A DNA stretch of 64,000 nucleotides from Cellvibrionaceae bacterium (GTDB lineage Bacteria > Pseudomonadota > Gammaproteobacteria > Pseudomonadales > Cellvibrionaceae), in NCBI GenBank assembly GCA_024707385.1, contig JANPZW010000009.1:1-64000 (forward strand), in the 5' to 3' direction. Numbering within the stretch: position 1 is the stretch's first letter; each line of letters begins with the position of its first letter. Below the pieces are notes generated by a model, which saw only the letters and a list, made by a program, of their open reading frames with translations, was not told the DNA's origin and made no database searches. The translations under genes and the position numbers were made by a program. Positions 56,222 through 64,000 of this stretch are shown here, one piece after another.

Positions 56222-56463
56222 AGGAAGCCCGGTGGTTTTTGAAAGGGCGCTAGTTTAGCGGCTGCAGCGCTCGATTGGCCACGGATGGTGGGTGCACCTC
56301 CACCCACGCCCGCTCGGCCTCTCCAACTGCCCAGCAGAGCCAGACGCAGAGGGCTTCACAAATAAGCGCTAATGCAGGGGTAAAAATCGCCTTGCCGAAA
56401 ACTATCTCGACAGGTTGAATGTCGGACGCCATTGCCAAAGATACTTTGACCTGGAGCATTTTA

Positions 56464-58147
56464 ATGAAATTAAAAAAACTCACGTTCCTCGGCGCCCTCC
56501 TGGGCGCTCTCTGCAGCTGTGCTCAAATCGGTAAACCAACCGAACCCACTGCACGTTTCGCTTGGTTTGACTATCAAGGTAACGACGCTGTTTTTGCGCA
56601 GCCGCCCAAGGCAGGGCATTTTCAAAACCCCATTCTCGCGGGTTTTTATCCCGACCCGAGTATTGTTCGCGCTGAAGATGCGTTCTACATGGTCACCTCA
56701 TCGTTCGCCTACTTCCCCGGCGTGCCGATTTTTAAAAGTACCGACCTGGTGAATTGGGAGCCCCTCGGCTACGTGCTGACGCGCCCTGAGCAAGTGAATA
56801 TCGTCGATGCCGGCGTTTCCCGCGGAATTTTTGCGCCGGCGATCCGCTACCACAAGGGCACTTTCTACATGATCACCACCAATGTGGACGGCGGCGGCAA
56901 TTTTATCGTCACCACCACGGACCCCGCCGGCCCCTGGTCCGATCCGGTCTTTTTGCCGGAAGTCGACGGTATCGATCCGTCGATGTTTTTTGACGACGAT
57001 GGCAAAGTCTATGTCACTCACAACGGCCCGCCGCCGGGCGAGCCGCTCTACGACGGCCACCGCGCCATCTGGATGTGGGAATACGATGCAAAAAACAAAA
57101 AAGATCGTGCCGGGGTCCGACAAATTGCTTGTCAATGGTGGAACTGATCTGAGCAAAAAGCCCATCTGGATCGAGGCTCCCCACATCTACAAAATTAACG
57201 GCTGGTACTATCTCTTCTGTGCCGAAGGCGGTACTGCGGATCAGCATTCGGAAGTGGTTTTCCGTACCAAATCGCTGGCATCGCCATTTATTCCCTACGA
57301 AAACAATCCAATTCTCACCCAGCGGGATCTCGATCCCAGCCGCGCAAATCCGATAGCCACTGCGGGCCACGCCGATATGGTGCAGACCCCATCGGGCGAA
57401 TGGTGGGCAGTATTTTTGGCGACGCGCAATTACAACGAGGAGTTTTTCAATATAGGGCGCGAAACCTTTTTATTGCCGGTCACCTGGAAAAATGAATGGC
57501 CCCACATATTGCCGGCCAAAACGGAAATTCCCTACCAGCTCAAAGTGCCGCAAGGTCTGAAGCCGACGGAAAATGCCGTCACTTTGACCGGCAATTTCAA
57601 ATGGCGCGATGATTTTTCCAAAGATAAATTGGGCTTTGAATGGAACGTGCTACGCACCGCCCATGAAAATCCCTATGTGCTCAACAAAGGCAAAGGCGTA
57701 ACGCTAAAAGCGCGGCCGGTGAGCATGGCGGATTCTTCACAACCGGCATTTATCGGTCGTCGGCAACAACACTGGACGTTTACCAGCAGTACACGCCTGG
57801 ACCTGCCTCTGGATAACCACGTGAAAGCCGGCATCATCGCTTTCCAAAGTGAGCAGGCGCACTACTTCCTGGGAGCGGTTCGCGGGGAAAATGGCTATAG
57901 GGTATTTTTGGAAACTGCGGAAAATTCGCTGCCCGCTGAAACAAAATCCATCGAGCTGGCAAATTCCGGTGGTTATGTGGAATTCCAAATCGCGGCGGAT
58001 GTGGACACCATCAGCTTCTACTATCGCCCGGAAGGTGAAGAGCGCTGGCTGCCGGTGGCAGAAAATCTGGATGCCACTATTTTGAGTACGAAAAAAGCCG
58101 GCGGATTTGTTGGAACTTATCTCGGCCTGCATGCGCGTATTGAGTAA
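56464..58147 (+). CDS. GH43 glycosidase lipoprotein (apparent frameshift)
   Basis: About 560 residues restored. A lipoprotein signal (lipobox CSC) precedes a GH43 five-bladed beta-propeller. The catalytic acids are visible: Asp in FYPDPSIVR, Asp in GIDPSMFF, Glu in WIEAPHIYK. A C-terminal beta-sandwich (about 370-560) is typical of beta-xylosidase/arabinofuranosidase GH43 enzymes. The frame breaks at six A (57097-57102) where five are needed. GGAG precedes the ATG at 56464; an earlier ATG gives a non-lipoprotein start. Confidence 0.9.
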
Positions 58148-58171
58148 AGCCACGCAATAATCTCCAGCCGA

Positions 58172-58207
58172 AAAAAAGGCCAACCCTGCAAAGGGTTGGC
58201 CTTTTTT
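58172..58207. terminator. bidirectional terminator after the GH43 gene
   Basis: A perfect 16-bp stem, AAAAAAGGCCAACCCT / AGGGTTGGCCTTTTTT with a GCAA loop. It serves the GH43 gene and the convergent zinc-ribbon gene. Confidence 0.95.
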
Positions 58208-58222
58208 ATAAGCGGAATGAAA

Positions 58223-58825
58223 TCAGGCTTCGCTGGTTTCCGCCGCGTCCACCACCGCCGCCACACCTGTAGCGCGGACGACAATTTTGACGTTCTGAGC
58301 ATCGGCGTTTTTCACGGCATTTTTAACCGCGACGTCCGTCACAATATTGGCACCCTGCTCCTGGGCTTTTTGCCGCAGTTGCGTCAAGACGTGTTTCTTG
58401 CCCTGCTCCAGCGCGGCGCGCACCTTTTCGCTCTTGGTGCCAACGAATTTACCGTCGACGATCATATCCGGAGTCACTTTGAGATTCAGCACACACTCTG
58501 CTGTCACCTCTTCCAAGGATTCCAGAATGGTGTGCTCATCTGCGGTTTTCGTGGTCAGTGCAACTGTGGTCGGCGTAACTGTGGTCTGAGCAACTGCTGC
58601 GGACTCATGTGACGGCGCGGCTGCCGGAGCCGCCTCCGCGTAGACTTCATCCACCTGCTCCTCAACCTGCGGCGATGCGGGAGCGGCGACAACAGGCGTA
58701 AAACGACGCTTGGATTTGCCGCCTTCATGGGCGAAGTAACAGTGGGGACACACGTGAGAAGCCCGGTAGGTACCCCCATTCATGGGTTTACGGCAGGTTT
58801 GACAAAGTTTGTTGAGGAATTCCAT
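58223..58825 (-). CDS. zinc-ribbon protein with YbjQ-like domain
   Basis: 200 residues. An N-terminal zinc ribbon (CQTCRKPM, CPHC) is joined by an Ala/Pro/Thr-rich linker to a C-terminal domain resembling YbjQ (QGANIVTDVAVKNAVKNADAQNVKIVVRATGVA). The role is unknown; the zinc site suggests binding to nucleic acid or protein. Confidence 0.7.
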   Translation of the reverse strand: MEFLNKLCQTCRKPMNGGTYRASHVCPHCYFAHEGGKSKRRFTPVVAAPASPQVEEQVDEVYAEAAPAAAPSHESAAVAQTTVTPTTVALTTKTADEHTILESLEEVTAECVLNLKVTPDMIVDGKFVGTKSEKVRAALEQGKKHVLTQLRQKAQEQGANIVTDVAVKNAVKNADAQNVKIVVRATGVAAVVDAAETSEA

Positions 58826-59021
58826 AGTTCACTGCCTTTTTGGACGAAAAGTGCGCAGATGGTAAGCCTGTTGCGCGGGATGCTCAAGGTTGGGGTGAAA
58901 AGAAGGAGAACTTGATCGGGATTTTTCGCGGACCGAGTTCGCATAAGCAGTTGCGCCTCGATCGGACTGCCGGCTATTTCGCAAAATTTATGTGACCATG
59001 CACGGCGCGATGACCACTCCG

Positions 59022-60185
59022 TCAAAGCTTCTCCTCGTCATCAAAAAGATCCGGCTGATAGAAGCCTTCCTCTGCCACATCCTCCTGGCGAATCAATCCT
59101 GAGGCGCGCACCCCGAGCAAGCGGAAGCGCTGCTCCAAATCCACCCGGCGCAAACACTCCCCTGCCGCCCTTCTTATTACCAGTGGATCGGCGGTGGGCT
59201 CCGGCAGTGTGTGATCGCGACTGATGCGGCGAAAATCCGGATAGCGCATTTTGATGCCGATGGTGCGGGCGAGATAACCTTTGCGATTTAAATCCGCCGC
59301 GAGGCGGGTGCAGAGCTGGGTGAAGATCGGCGTCAATTGCTCGCGGTCGTAGCGCGCGTGGAGATCGCGTTCAAAGGTGGTTTCCCGGCTGATCGACTTG
59401 GAATCGGACGCGGTGGAAAGTGGCCGATCATCCTCGCCATTGGCAACAGCGTGCAACCACTCCGCCGTATTTGAACCAAAATACTCGCGCAAAAAAGCCT
59501 TATCGGATTTTGCCAAATCGCCGACAGTCAAAATATTTAACTCGTTCAACCTTGATGCGGTTTTAGGGCCGATACCATTGACCTTGCCGACTGCCAACGG
59601 CCATATCCTGGTGGGAATATCGCTGCGGGTCAAAATAGTCAAACCGTCCGGCTTATCCAGCTCTGAACCCATCTTTGCCAGGAGTTTATTTTCCGCGACG
59701 CAAATGGAGCAGGTAAGCTGCGTCGCTTCCTGCACAGCTTGTTTAATGCGCGTAGCCAGTGCCCGGGTCTCTTCCGCGTGATAACTCAGATCGATATAAA
59801 TTTCGTCTATGCCCCGGTCTTCAACCAGCGGGGCAATGTCCTTCACCGCCTTTTTGAATAGCGACGAATAATGCCGGTAGGCTTCGAAATCGGCGGGCAG
59901 GAGAATGGCATCAGGCGCCAGCTTGGCTGCCTTCATAGTGCCCATGGCGGAAAAGACACCCAAGGCGCGGGCTTCGTAAGTGGAAGTTGTCACCACACCG
60001 CGCCCCGCATAGTCGCGCAAACGGGAGTAACGCCGCGTTCCATCCCCCAGATCAACCGGCCGATGCACCGAGCGCCCGCCCACCACAACCGGCAGACCGC
60101 GCAGTTCGGGATAACGCAGCAGCTCCACGGAGGCGAAAAAGGCGTCCATATCGAGATGGGCAATGCGACGGGGTGTTTGGGGCAT
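59022..60185 (-). CDS. dinB: DNA polymerase IV
   Basis: Y-family translesion polymerase of 387 residues, somewhat longer than E. coli (351) because of an inserted segment near residues 35-60 (GGRSVHRPVDLGDGTRRYSRLRDYAGRG). Catalytic acids are in IAHLDMDAFFASVE and GIDEIYIDLS. It ends QPDLFDDEEKL, which includes a beta-clamp motif. No LexA box was seen upstream. Confidence 0.93.
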   Translation of the reverse strand: MPQTPRRIAHLDMDAFFASVELLRYPELRGLPVVVGGRSVHRPVDLGDGTRRYSRLRDYAGRGVVTTSTYEARALGVFSAMGTMKAAKLAPDAILLPADFEAYRHYSSLFKKAVKDIAPLVEDRGIDEIYIDLSYHAEETRALATRIKQAVQEATQLTCSICVAENKLLAKMGSELDKPDGLTILTRSDIPTRIWPLAVGKVNGIGPKTASRLNELNILTVGDLAKSDKAFLREYFGSNTAEWLHAVANGEDDRPLSTASDSKSISRETTFERDLHARYDREQLTPIFTQLCTRLAADLNRKGYLARTIGIKMRYPDFRRISRDHTLPEPTADPLVIRRAAGECLRRVDLEQRFRLLGVRASGLIRQEDVAEEGFYQPDLFDDEEKL

Positions 60186-60227
60186 GGCTCAGACTGAAAA
60201 CAGTAAAGAGCCGAAGTGTACATCACA

Positions 60228-60261
60228 GCACCTCGCCAGGAATGTTGCTCCTGGCGCGGTG
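60228..60261. other. large inverted repeat between dinB and the CBM9-like gene
   Basis: GCACC-T-CGCCAGGA pairs with TCCTGGCG-C-GGTGC around a seven-base loop, 13 bp with one mismatch. There is no U-run, so it may block Rho, pause transcription, or bind a protein. Confidence 0.6.
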
Positions 60262-60273
60262 CGCTGGGGGAGG

Positions 60274-61204
60274 TTAGTCAACCAGTTCGAGGGTACCGAA
60301 GGAATCCGCGTTCAGATATCCCTGGTTGTTCTGGTGTCCTGGGGTGTTCACCGAGCTCATAAAGTGCTCGCGGGTACCGCTGCCGTCGTTATCGATATAG
60401 CTCGGCGTAAAGCCCATGATCTTGCCGGCGAAGAGGGTTACCCGGGCGGCTTGCTGCTCACTCATGACGTAGCCGTTGTGATTCTTGTACACCTCTATGC
60501 GGATCTCCCAGATATGGCGCGTCCCCTGGCTGTTGATCTTGGCGTTGATGTGGCTGGCGATCATCGCCGGATCACCTCCGTTGTCGACCACTTCCAGTTT
60601 GTGGTTGATGTGGTAGGCGAACGCGTTATGGCTCTGGTTGTGCTGGCCGCCGCTGTCGTCCTCGTCGAGGAAGATTTCAACCGTGTCCTGCTGCCAGTAC
60701 TGGCCGGAGGTGTTGATGACATCGTCAGTGATATCGAACAACAGATAAAGGTGCTCAGGGGTCCACATCGCCTTGTATTTGCCGGAGAAATCGGCGGCGC
60801 TGCTCGGCCGCTTCAGATTTTCAAATCCGGTCCAGGCCACAGACATTTCCATCCAGGGTGCGTCGTTCCATACAGCATCAATCACACCGTCAATCACCGG
60901 CGGTGTGGACGCTTTTTTTCGCGTAGTGGTAGTTATCCGCCGGTAGCACTACGTCCCCGTTCCCATTGCCGGAGCTCGAAGACGAACTGGAGCTGGAGGA
61001 TGAGCTGGAACTTGAGGAACTGGAGCTTGAAGAAGACGACGATGAGCTGGAACTAGAGGAGGAACTGGATGAACTACTTGAAGAGCTGCTGCTATTGCCG
61101 CCACCCTGACCGCCACAAGCCGTAAGGATCAATCCAAGACAGGTGAAACCCAATATTTTCAAGGATTTCTGTGAAGACTTGCACAGCGAAAAGTTTAGCA
61201 ACAT
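60274..61204 (-). CDS. CBM9-like lipoprotein with poly-serine linker (apparent frameshift)
   Basis: About 309 residues restored. A lipoprotein signal (lipobox LTAC) precedes an approximately 45-residue serine linker, then a CBM9-like carbohydrate-binding beta-sandwich (VIDGVIDAVWNDAPWMEMS, LYLLFDITDDVI, DTVEIFLDEDDSGG). The frame breaks at seven T (60913-60919) where six are needed, giving HYAKKASTPPVIDGVIDAVW. Poly-serine linkers are typical of Cellvibrio-type carbohydrate enzymes. Confidence 0.85.
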
Positions 61205-61473
61205 AGCGTATCCCGTTAACGAATCCACAAACAAAGGAAGGCGTCCACAACTCAAATCCATCCTCAGACTGGCGGGATTCTACTGCAATTTTCTGCGCAA
61301 TTAGCCAAACCAGGTCGCAGCTTGGGCACGGAACTCGCCAAATAAGACCGTTACGGTGCGTGTGTTGGGGCAAGAAGTGAACCACTCCACCCTCCAGCGT
61401 GCGCAAGAGAATGGAGATGGGAAATAGAGCATCCATGCTTAGTGGACATTCGCAGCAGAAAAAATCGGCGAAC

Positions 61474-63471
61474 TCAGAAGGTTATCCCTGCGAGATCCAG
61501 CAGGATGTTGTCCGCCGCCTGAAATGCAAGTGCCGCAATAGTTAGGGTCGGATTGCCGGTCGCCACCGTCGGAAAAACGCCACTGCCAACCATATATAAA
61601 TTGCGGTGATCCCAGGATTGCTGGCGCGAATTCAACACGGAATTATCGCTTCTAGTCCCCATCCGATAAGTCCCGACAATATGACCCGCGCCGTAAAAGG
61701 TAAAATTATTTCCCTGATATTGGAAATTGGTCGCAGTTACCTTATCAGGCGTGTCGTAAAAAACCGGCGCTGGTGGGGCTTTGGTATATTCCGTCGCACC
61801 CATGGCATTGTAGATTTTGGTGGAAACCTCTTTTGCCGATACGAATGCATTGCGCACATAATCTTCGGGGATGCGATAAGTCACCAGCGGGCGCGGTAAA
61901 CCGAGATGATCTTTCTCAGTCTTGGACAGCTCCACCCGATTTTCCGGATCCGGCAATTGTTCAATTAAAAAGCCCAGGCGAATCTGTCGCGTGTAAATGC
62001 CGTTTAAAGCGGCAACCAGTTGCTGGCCGAACAATTGGCTATTCGCGGGCAATTTCGGGTCCCAGCGCAACGGCTGATTTTGCTGATTGACGGCATTGCC
62101 ATTCAACTGGCTGTTATCCTGCCCAAACACAAAATCGGCCAGGGTGGTAAAAGGATCGTTCGCCGCCCATTGCCAGCCTTCGTTGCCAATTTCTATCCGG
62201 TATGCAGACCGATCTTTGCGGAATTCGCCGTCGCGCAGGGATTCAATTCCCGCTGTCGACAGAGGTCCGCGAAACGCATACACGGGCTCTTTCGCAAGAG
62301 CCCAGGAAAGATACATGACGTGATCCATCAAATTGCGCCCCACCTGACCGCTGCTATTAGCAACACCATCGGAGCATTTTTTATTTTTATTGGACATCAG
62401 CAATAATTTCGGTGTTTCAATGGCGTGTGCCGCCAGCACATAGATTTTGCCGGTTGCCGTGCCGGATCCCGTTTGAATTCCGGTGTGCGTATCGTAAGTC
62501 AGAAAATCGATCCCGATAATATCCGCTGTATTCTCGTCAACACGGATATTGCATGCCACATGACGATAAAGCACATCCACATTGCCGGTTTGCTGAGCAC
62601 GCGCCAAAGTGACAGTTGCATCGTATTTCGCTTGAATCGGGCAAATAGGAATACAGTTGGTATTGCCGGCGCACTGGCGCCGCTCCCCGGGTAGGGAATT
62701 ACGCCCTTGCGGAGTTGGCGTGACGTAAAGTGGAATTCCATCAACTTTTAGAGGCATTACACTCGCGCTAAATGCCTGATCAACCAGCGACTCGGTGATG
62801 CCCGGCATTGGATAATCGTATTCCGGTCCATATTCGCCCGTCTGTGATACGCCGAATTGCTCATACAATGTATCCAGAGCGTCCTTATCACCCGCCACAC
62901 CTATTTCATTAGTGGCTTTTTCATAATATGGAACCAGTGCCTGGTAGAAATTTTTACCGCCCGGCCAATCCACACCCTGGTTATAGAGCGTTTTCAATTC
63001 AAAATCGTTGGGAAATAAACGCAACGATGTTCCCAGCCAGTGCCATGTTGTGCCGCCACCAATACGCTCGTAGGAACTGGCAAAGGCAAAATTTGCCTTC
63101 GGACTATCACCGTTTAAACCTTCTTCCTGCGGCGGGTAAGTAAAATAGGCCTGCTTGGGCTTGCGCCAGGCACCAACCTGCAACACGGTATGGCGAGGTA
63201 CATTTTCATTTGCCGGATCAGGCAGTCCCAATGGATTATCTGGCGTAGAGGCCGAAGGATTTTGAGTGGTGGGCGGATAAGGTGATTCCGGTGTTTTGGC
63301 GTTGGCCTTGAAAAACGTTTCCATATATCCACTGCGATCCACCGGCACAGCCTGCCCAGCTTCAAGAATCAAAACCTTTTTGCCTTGCAACCCCAGCTGA
63401 TAAGCAACAATAGAACCTGAAATACCCGACCCTACAATAACAACATCATAATTCTGATGATTTTTCATCAT
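61474..63471 (-). CDS. GMC-family dehydrogenase, large subunit
   Basis: 665 residues. FAD motif DVVIVGSGISGSIVAYQLGLQGKKVLILEAG is at the N-terminus; Cys-rich CAGNTNCIPICPIQAKYDATV occurs in the middle, and the C-terminal GMC domain has GAGHIVGTYRMGT and TGNPTLTIAALAFQAADNIL. It matches flavin large subunits of gluconate/fructose/sorbitol-type dehydrogenases. AAAGGAG precedes the ATG. It overlaps the small-subunit gene by 26 bases. Confidence 0.9.
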   Translation of the reverse strand: MMKNHQNYDVVIVGSGISGSIVAYQLGLQGKKVLILEAGQAVPVDRSGYMETFFKANAKTPESPYPPTTQNPSASTPDNPLGLPDPANENVPRHTVLQVGAWRKPKQAYFTYPPQEEGLNGDSPKANFAFASSYERIGGGTTWHWLGTSLRLFPNDFELKTLYNQGVDWPGGKNFYQALVPYYEKATNEIGVAGDKDALDTLYEQFGVSQTGEYGPEYDYPMPGITESLVDQAFSASVMPLKVDGIPLYVTPTPQGRNSLPGERRQCAGNTNCIPICPIQAKYDATVTLARAQQTGNVDVLYRHVACNIRVDENTADIIGIDFLTYDTHTGIQTGSGTATGKIYVLAAHAIETPKLLLMSNKNKKCSDGVANSSGQVGRNLMDHVMYLSWALAKEPVYAFRGPLSTAGIESLRDGEFRKDRSAYRIEIGNEGWQWAANDPFTTLADFVFGQDNSQLNGNAVNQQNQPLRWDPKLPANSQLFGQQLVAALNGIYTRQIRLGFLIEQLPDPENRVELSKTEKDHLGLPRPLVTYRIPEDYVRNAFVSAKEVSTKIYNAMGATEYTKAPPAPVFYDTPDKVTATNFQYQGNNFTFYGAGHIVGTYRMGTRSDNSVLNSRQQSWDHRNLYMVGSGVFPTVATGNPTLTIAALAFQAADNILLDLAGITF

Positions 63472-63985
63472 TATGCTCCTTTACCTGTGTAGGCACCGAG
63501 TGAGGCGGGGGAGTTGCCCAATATCCATAGCGATAATTTGAATCCCCCATCGGGTGAGATTGCATCACCTGCCAGGCCAAACCGGCCGTATAACTCTTGG
63601 CAGAAATCAAATTGCTGACAGTACTGGCTGGCTTGTCCTCCGTGGCGGGAATAATTGTTGGCCATGCGCCTGAATACCACATAAAAATCAATTTCCGGCA
63701 GGCCAAAACAAATTGGTCTCCATTGCTTAGGCTCAGCATGGCTTCACCGATCTGTTGATCGGATAAGCCTGAATTTTTCAGCGAAGCGAATTCCTGCAAG
63801 ATATTGTTTACCAGATTTGCATCACCGCTTTCCTCCGTTACTGTCTTGGTAAAAAAAGGCAGGTATTCCGACTTAATATCTACAACATCGAGGCCAGGTG
63901 CGATAATTTCAGTAGAAAATCCCGTCAAAACCGCGCTTAAGCCAATAAAGTTGTCCATATTTTTTTCAATGCTGTTATCCGACAT
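63446..63985 (-). CDS. GMC dehydrogenase small subunit (sorbitol dehydrogenase family)
   Basis: 179 residues with FIGLSAVLTGFSTEIIAPGLDVVDIKSEYLPFF and GDQFVLACRKLIFMWYSGAW, matching the small subunit of FAD-containing sugar/polyol dehydrogenases. These usually carry a TAT signal; none is seen here. ATG at 63985 with GAGGAGA upstream is complete inside the window. A cytochrome c subunit could lie beyond the edge. Confidence 0.85.
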   Translation of the reverse strand: MSDNSIEKNMDNFIGLSAVLTGFSTEIIAPGLDVVDIKSEYLPFFTKTVTEESGDANLVNNILQEFASLKNSGLSDQQIGEAMLSLSNGDQFVLACRKLIFMWYSGAWPTIIPATEDKPASTVSNLISAKSYTAGLAWQVMQSHPMGDSNYRYGYWATPPPHSVPTQVKEHNDEKSSEL

Positions 63986-64000
63986 ATCATCTCTCCTCAA

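Noticed and set aside
56250..56483. 77-residue open frame on the minus strand upstream of the GH43 gene
   Set aside because: It overlaps the GH43 start and ribosome-binding site, and has no family or clear start.
60185..60230. Possible LexA box upstream of dinB
   Set aside because: CTG and CAG are only four bases apart here, not ten; no SOS spacing is present.
60955..61095. Regular repeats that might be a CRISPR array
   Set aside because: The repeats are serine codons of a poly-serine linker in frame with a lipoprotein; there are no spacers.

Overview
The window looks like a chromosomal segment of a polysaccharide-degrading gammaproteobacterium, most likely from the Cellvibrio / Saccharophagus / Teredinibacter group (Cellvibrionaceae). 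Two things point there. The housekeeping order pncC-recA-recX next to mutS-fdxA-rpoS-nlpD-pcm-truD-ispF-ispD-ftsB-eno-kdsA-pyrG-tilS is the Pseudomonas-type order. The accessory genes include a GH26 mannanase-like lipoprotein, a GH43 lipoprotein and a CBM9-like lipoprotein with a long poly-serine linker, which is a hallmark of that family. I see no rRNA, tRNA, CRISPR array, transposon or prophage.

Layout. 0-8 kb: ssb, an MFS transporter, a CsgD-like LuxR regulator, uvrA and fimV. 8.7-12.3 kb: an SMI1/KNR4 protein, then a TraF-like predicted beta-barrel with a large lipoprotein. 12.3-14 kb: an AT-rich pair, methyltransferase plus alpha/beta hydrolase. 14.4-18.5 kb: a small ExbD, a secreted protein and a cyclic-nucleotide-binding protein, facing a protein that joins a chalcone-isomerase-like domain to a TonB C-terminal domain, then an unknown protein. 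18.5-36.6 kb: the DNA repair / stationary phase / essential metabolism block. 36.6-48.3 kb: S9 peptidase, GMC oxidoreductase, GreB, HD-GYP phosphodiesterase, aromatic aminotransferase, shikimate kinase-like protein, CoA-transferase A/B, GH26 enzyme and TrhO. 48.8-53.3 kb: an energy-transduction operon tonB-exbB-exbD-exbD-TPR. 53.3-64 kb: YgiQ radical SAM, MscS-like channel, GH43 enzyme, zinc-ribbon/YbjQ-like protein, DNA polymerase IV, the CBM9-like lipoprotein, and a two-gene GMC dehydrogenase with its small subunit.

Many genes, including the essential ssb and eno, carry one apparent small indel each (fimV has two), mostly in a homopolymer or dinucleotide run (ssb, fimV twice, traF-like, rpoS, eno, GH26, GH43, CBM9-like, possibly tilS). 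In each case the other frame continues the family sequence. I read this as sequence or assembly error rather than a set of pseudogenes and annotate the restored genes. The ssb case has a possible biological escape through an overlapping GTG start.

The best candidates for something undescribed are the chalcone-isomerase-like/TonB fusion with its orphan ExbD neighbourhood (14.4-17.9 kb), the two-gene methyltransferase/hydrolase unit (12.3-14 kb), the TraF-like/lipoprotein pair (9.3-12.3 kb), and an intrinsic terminator placed inside the truD leader. No complete new system could be demonstrated from sequence alone.
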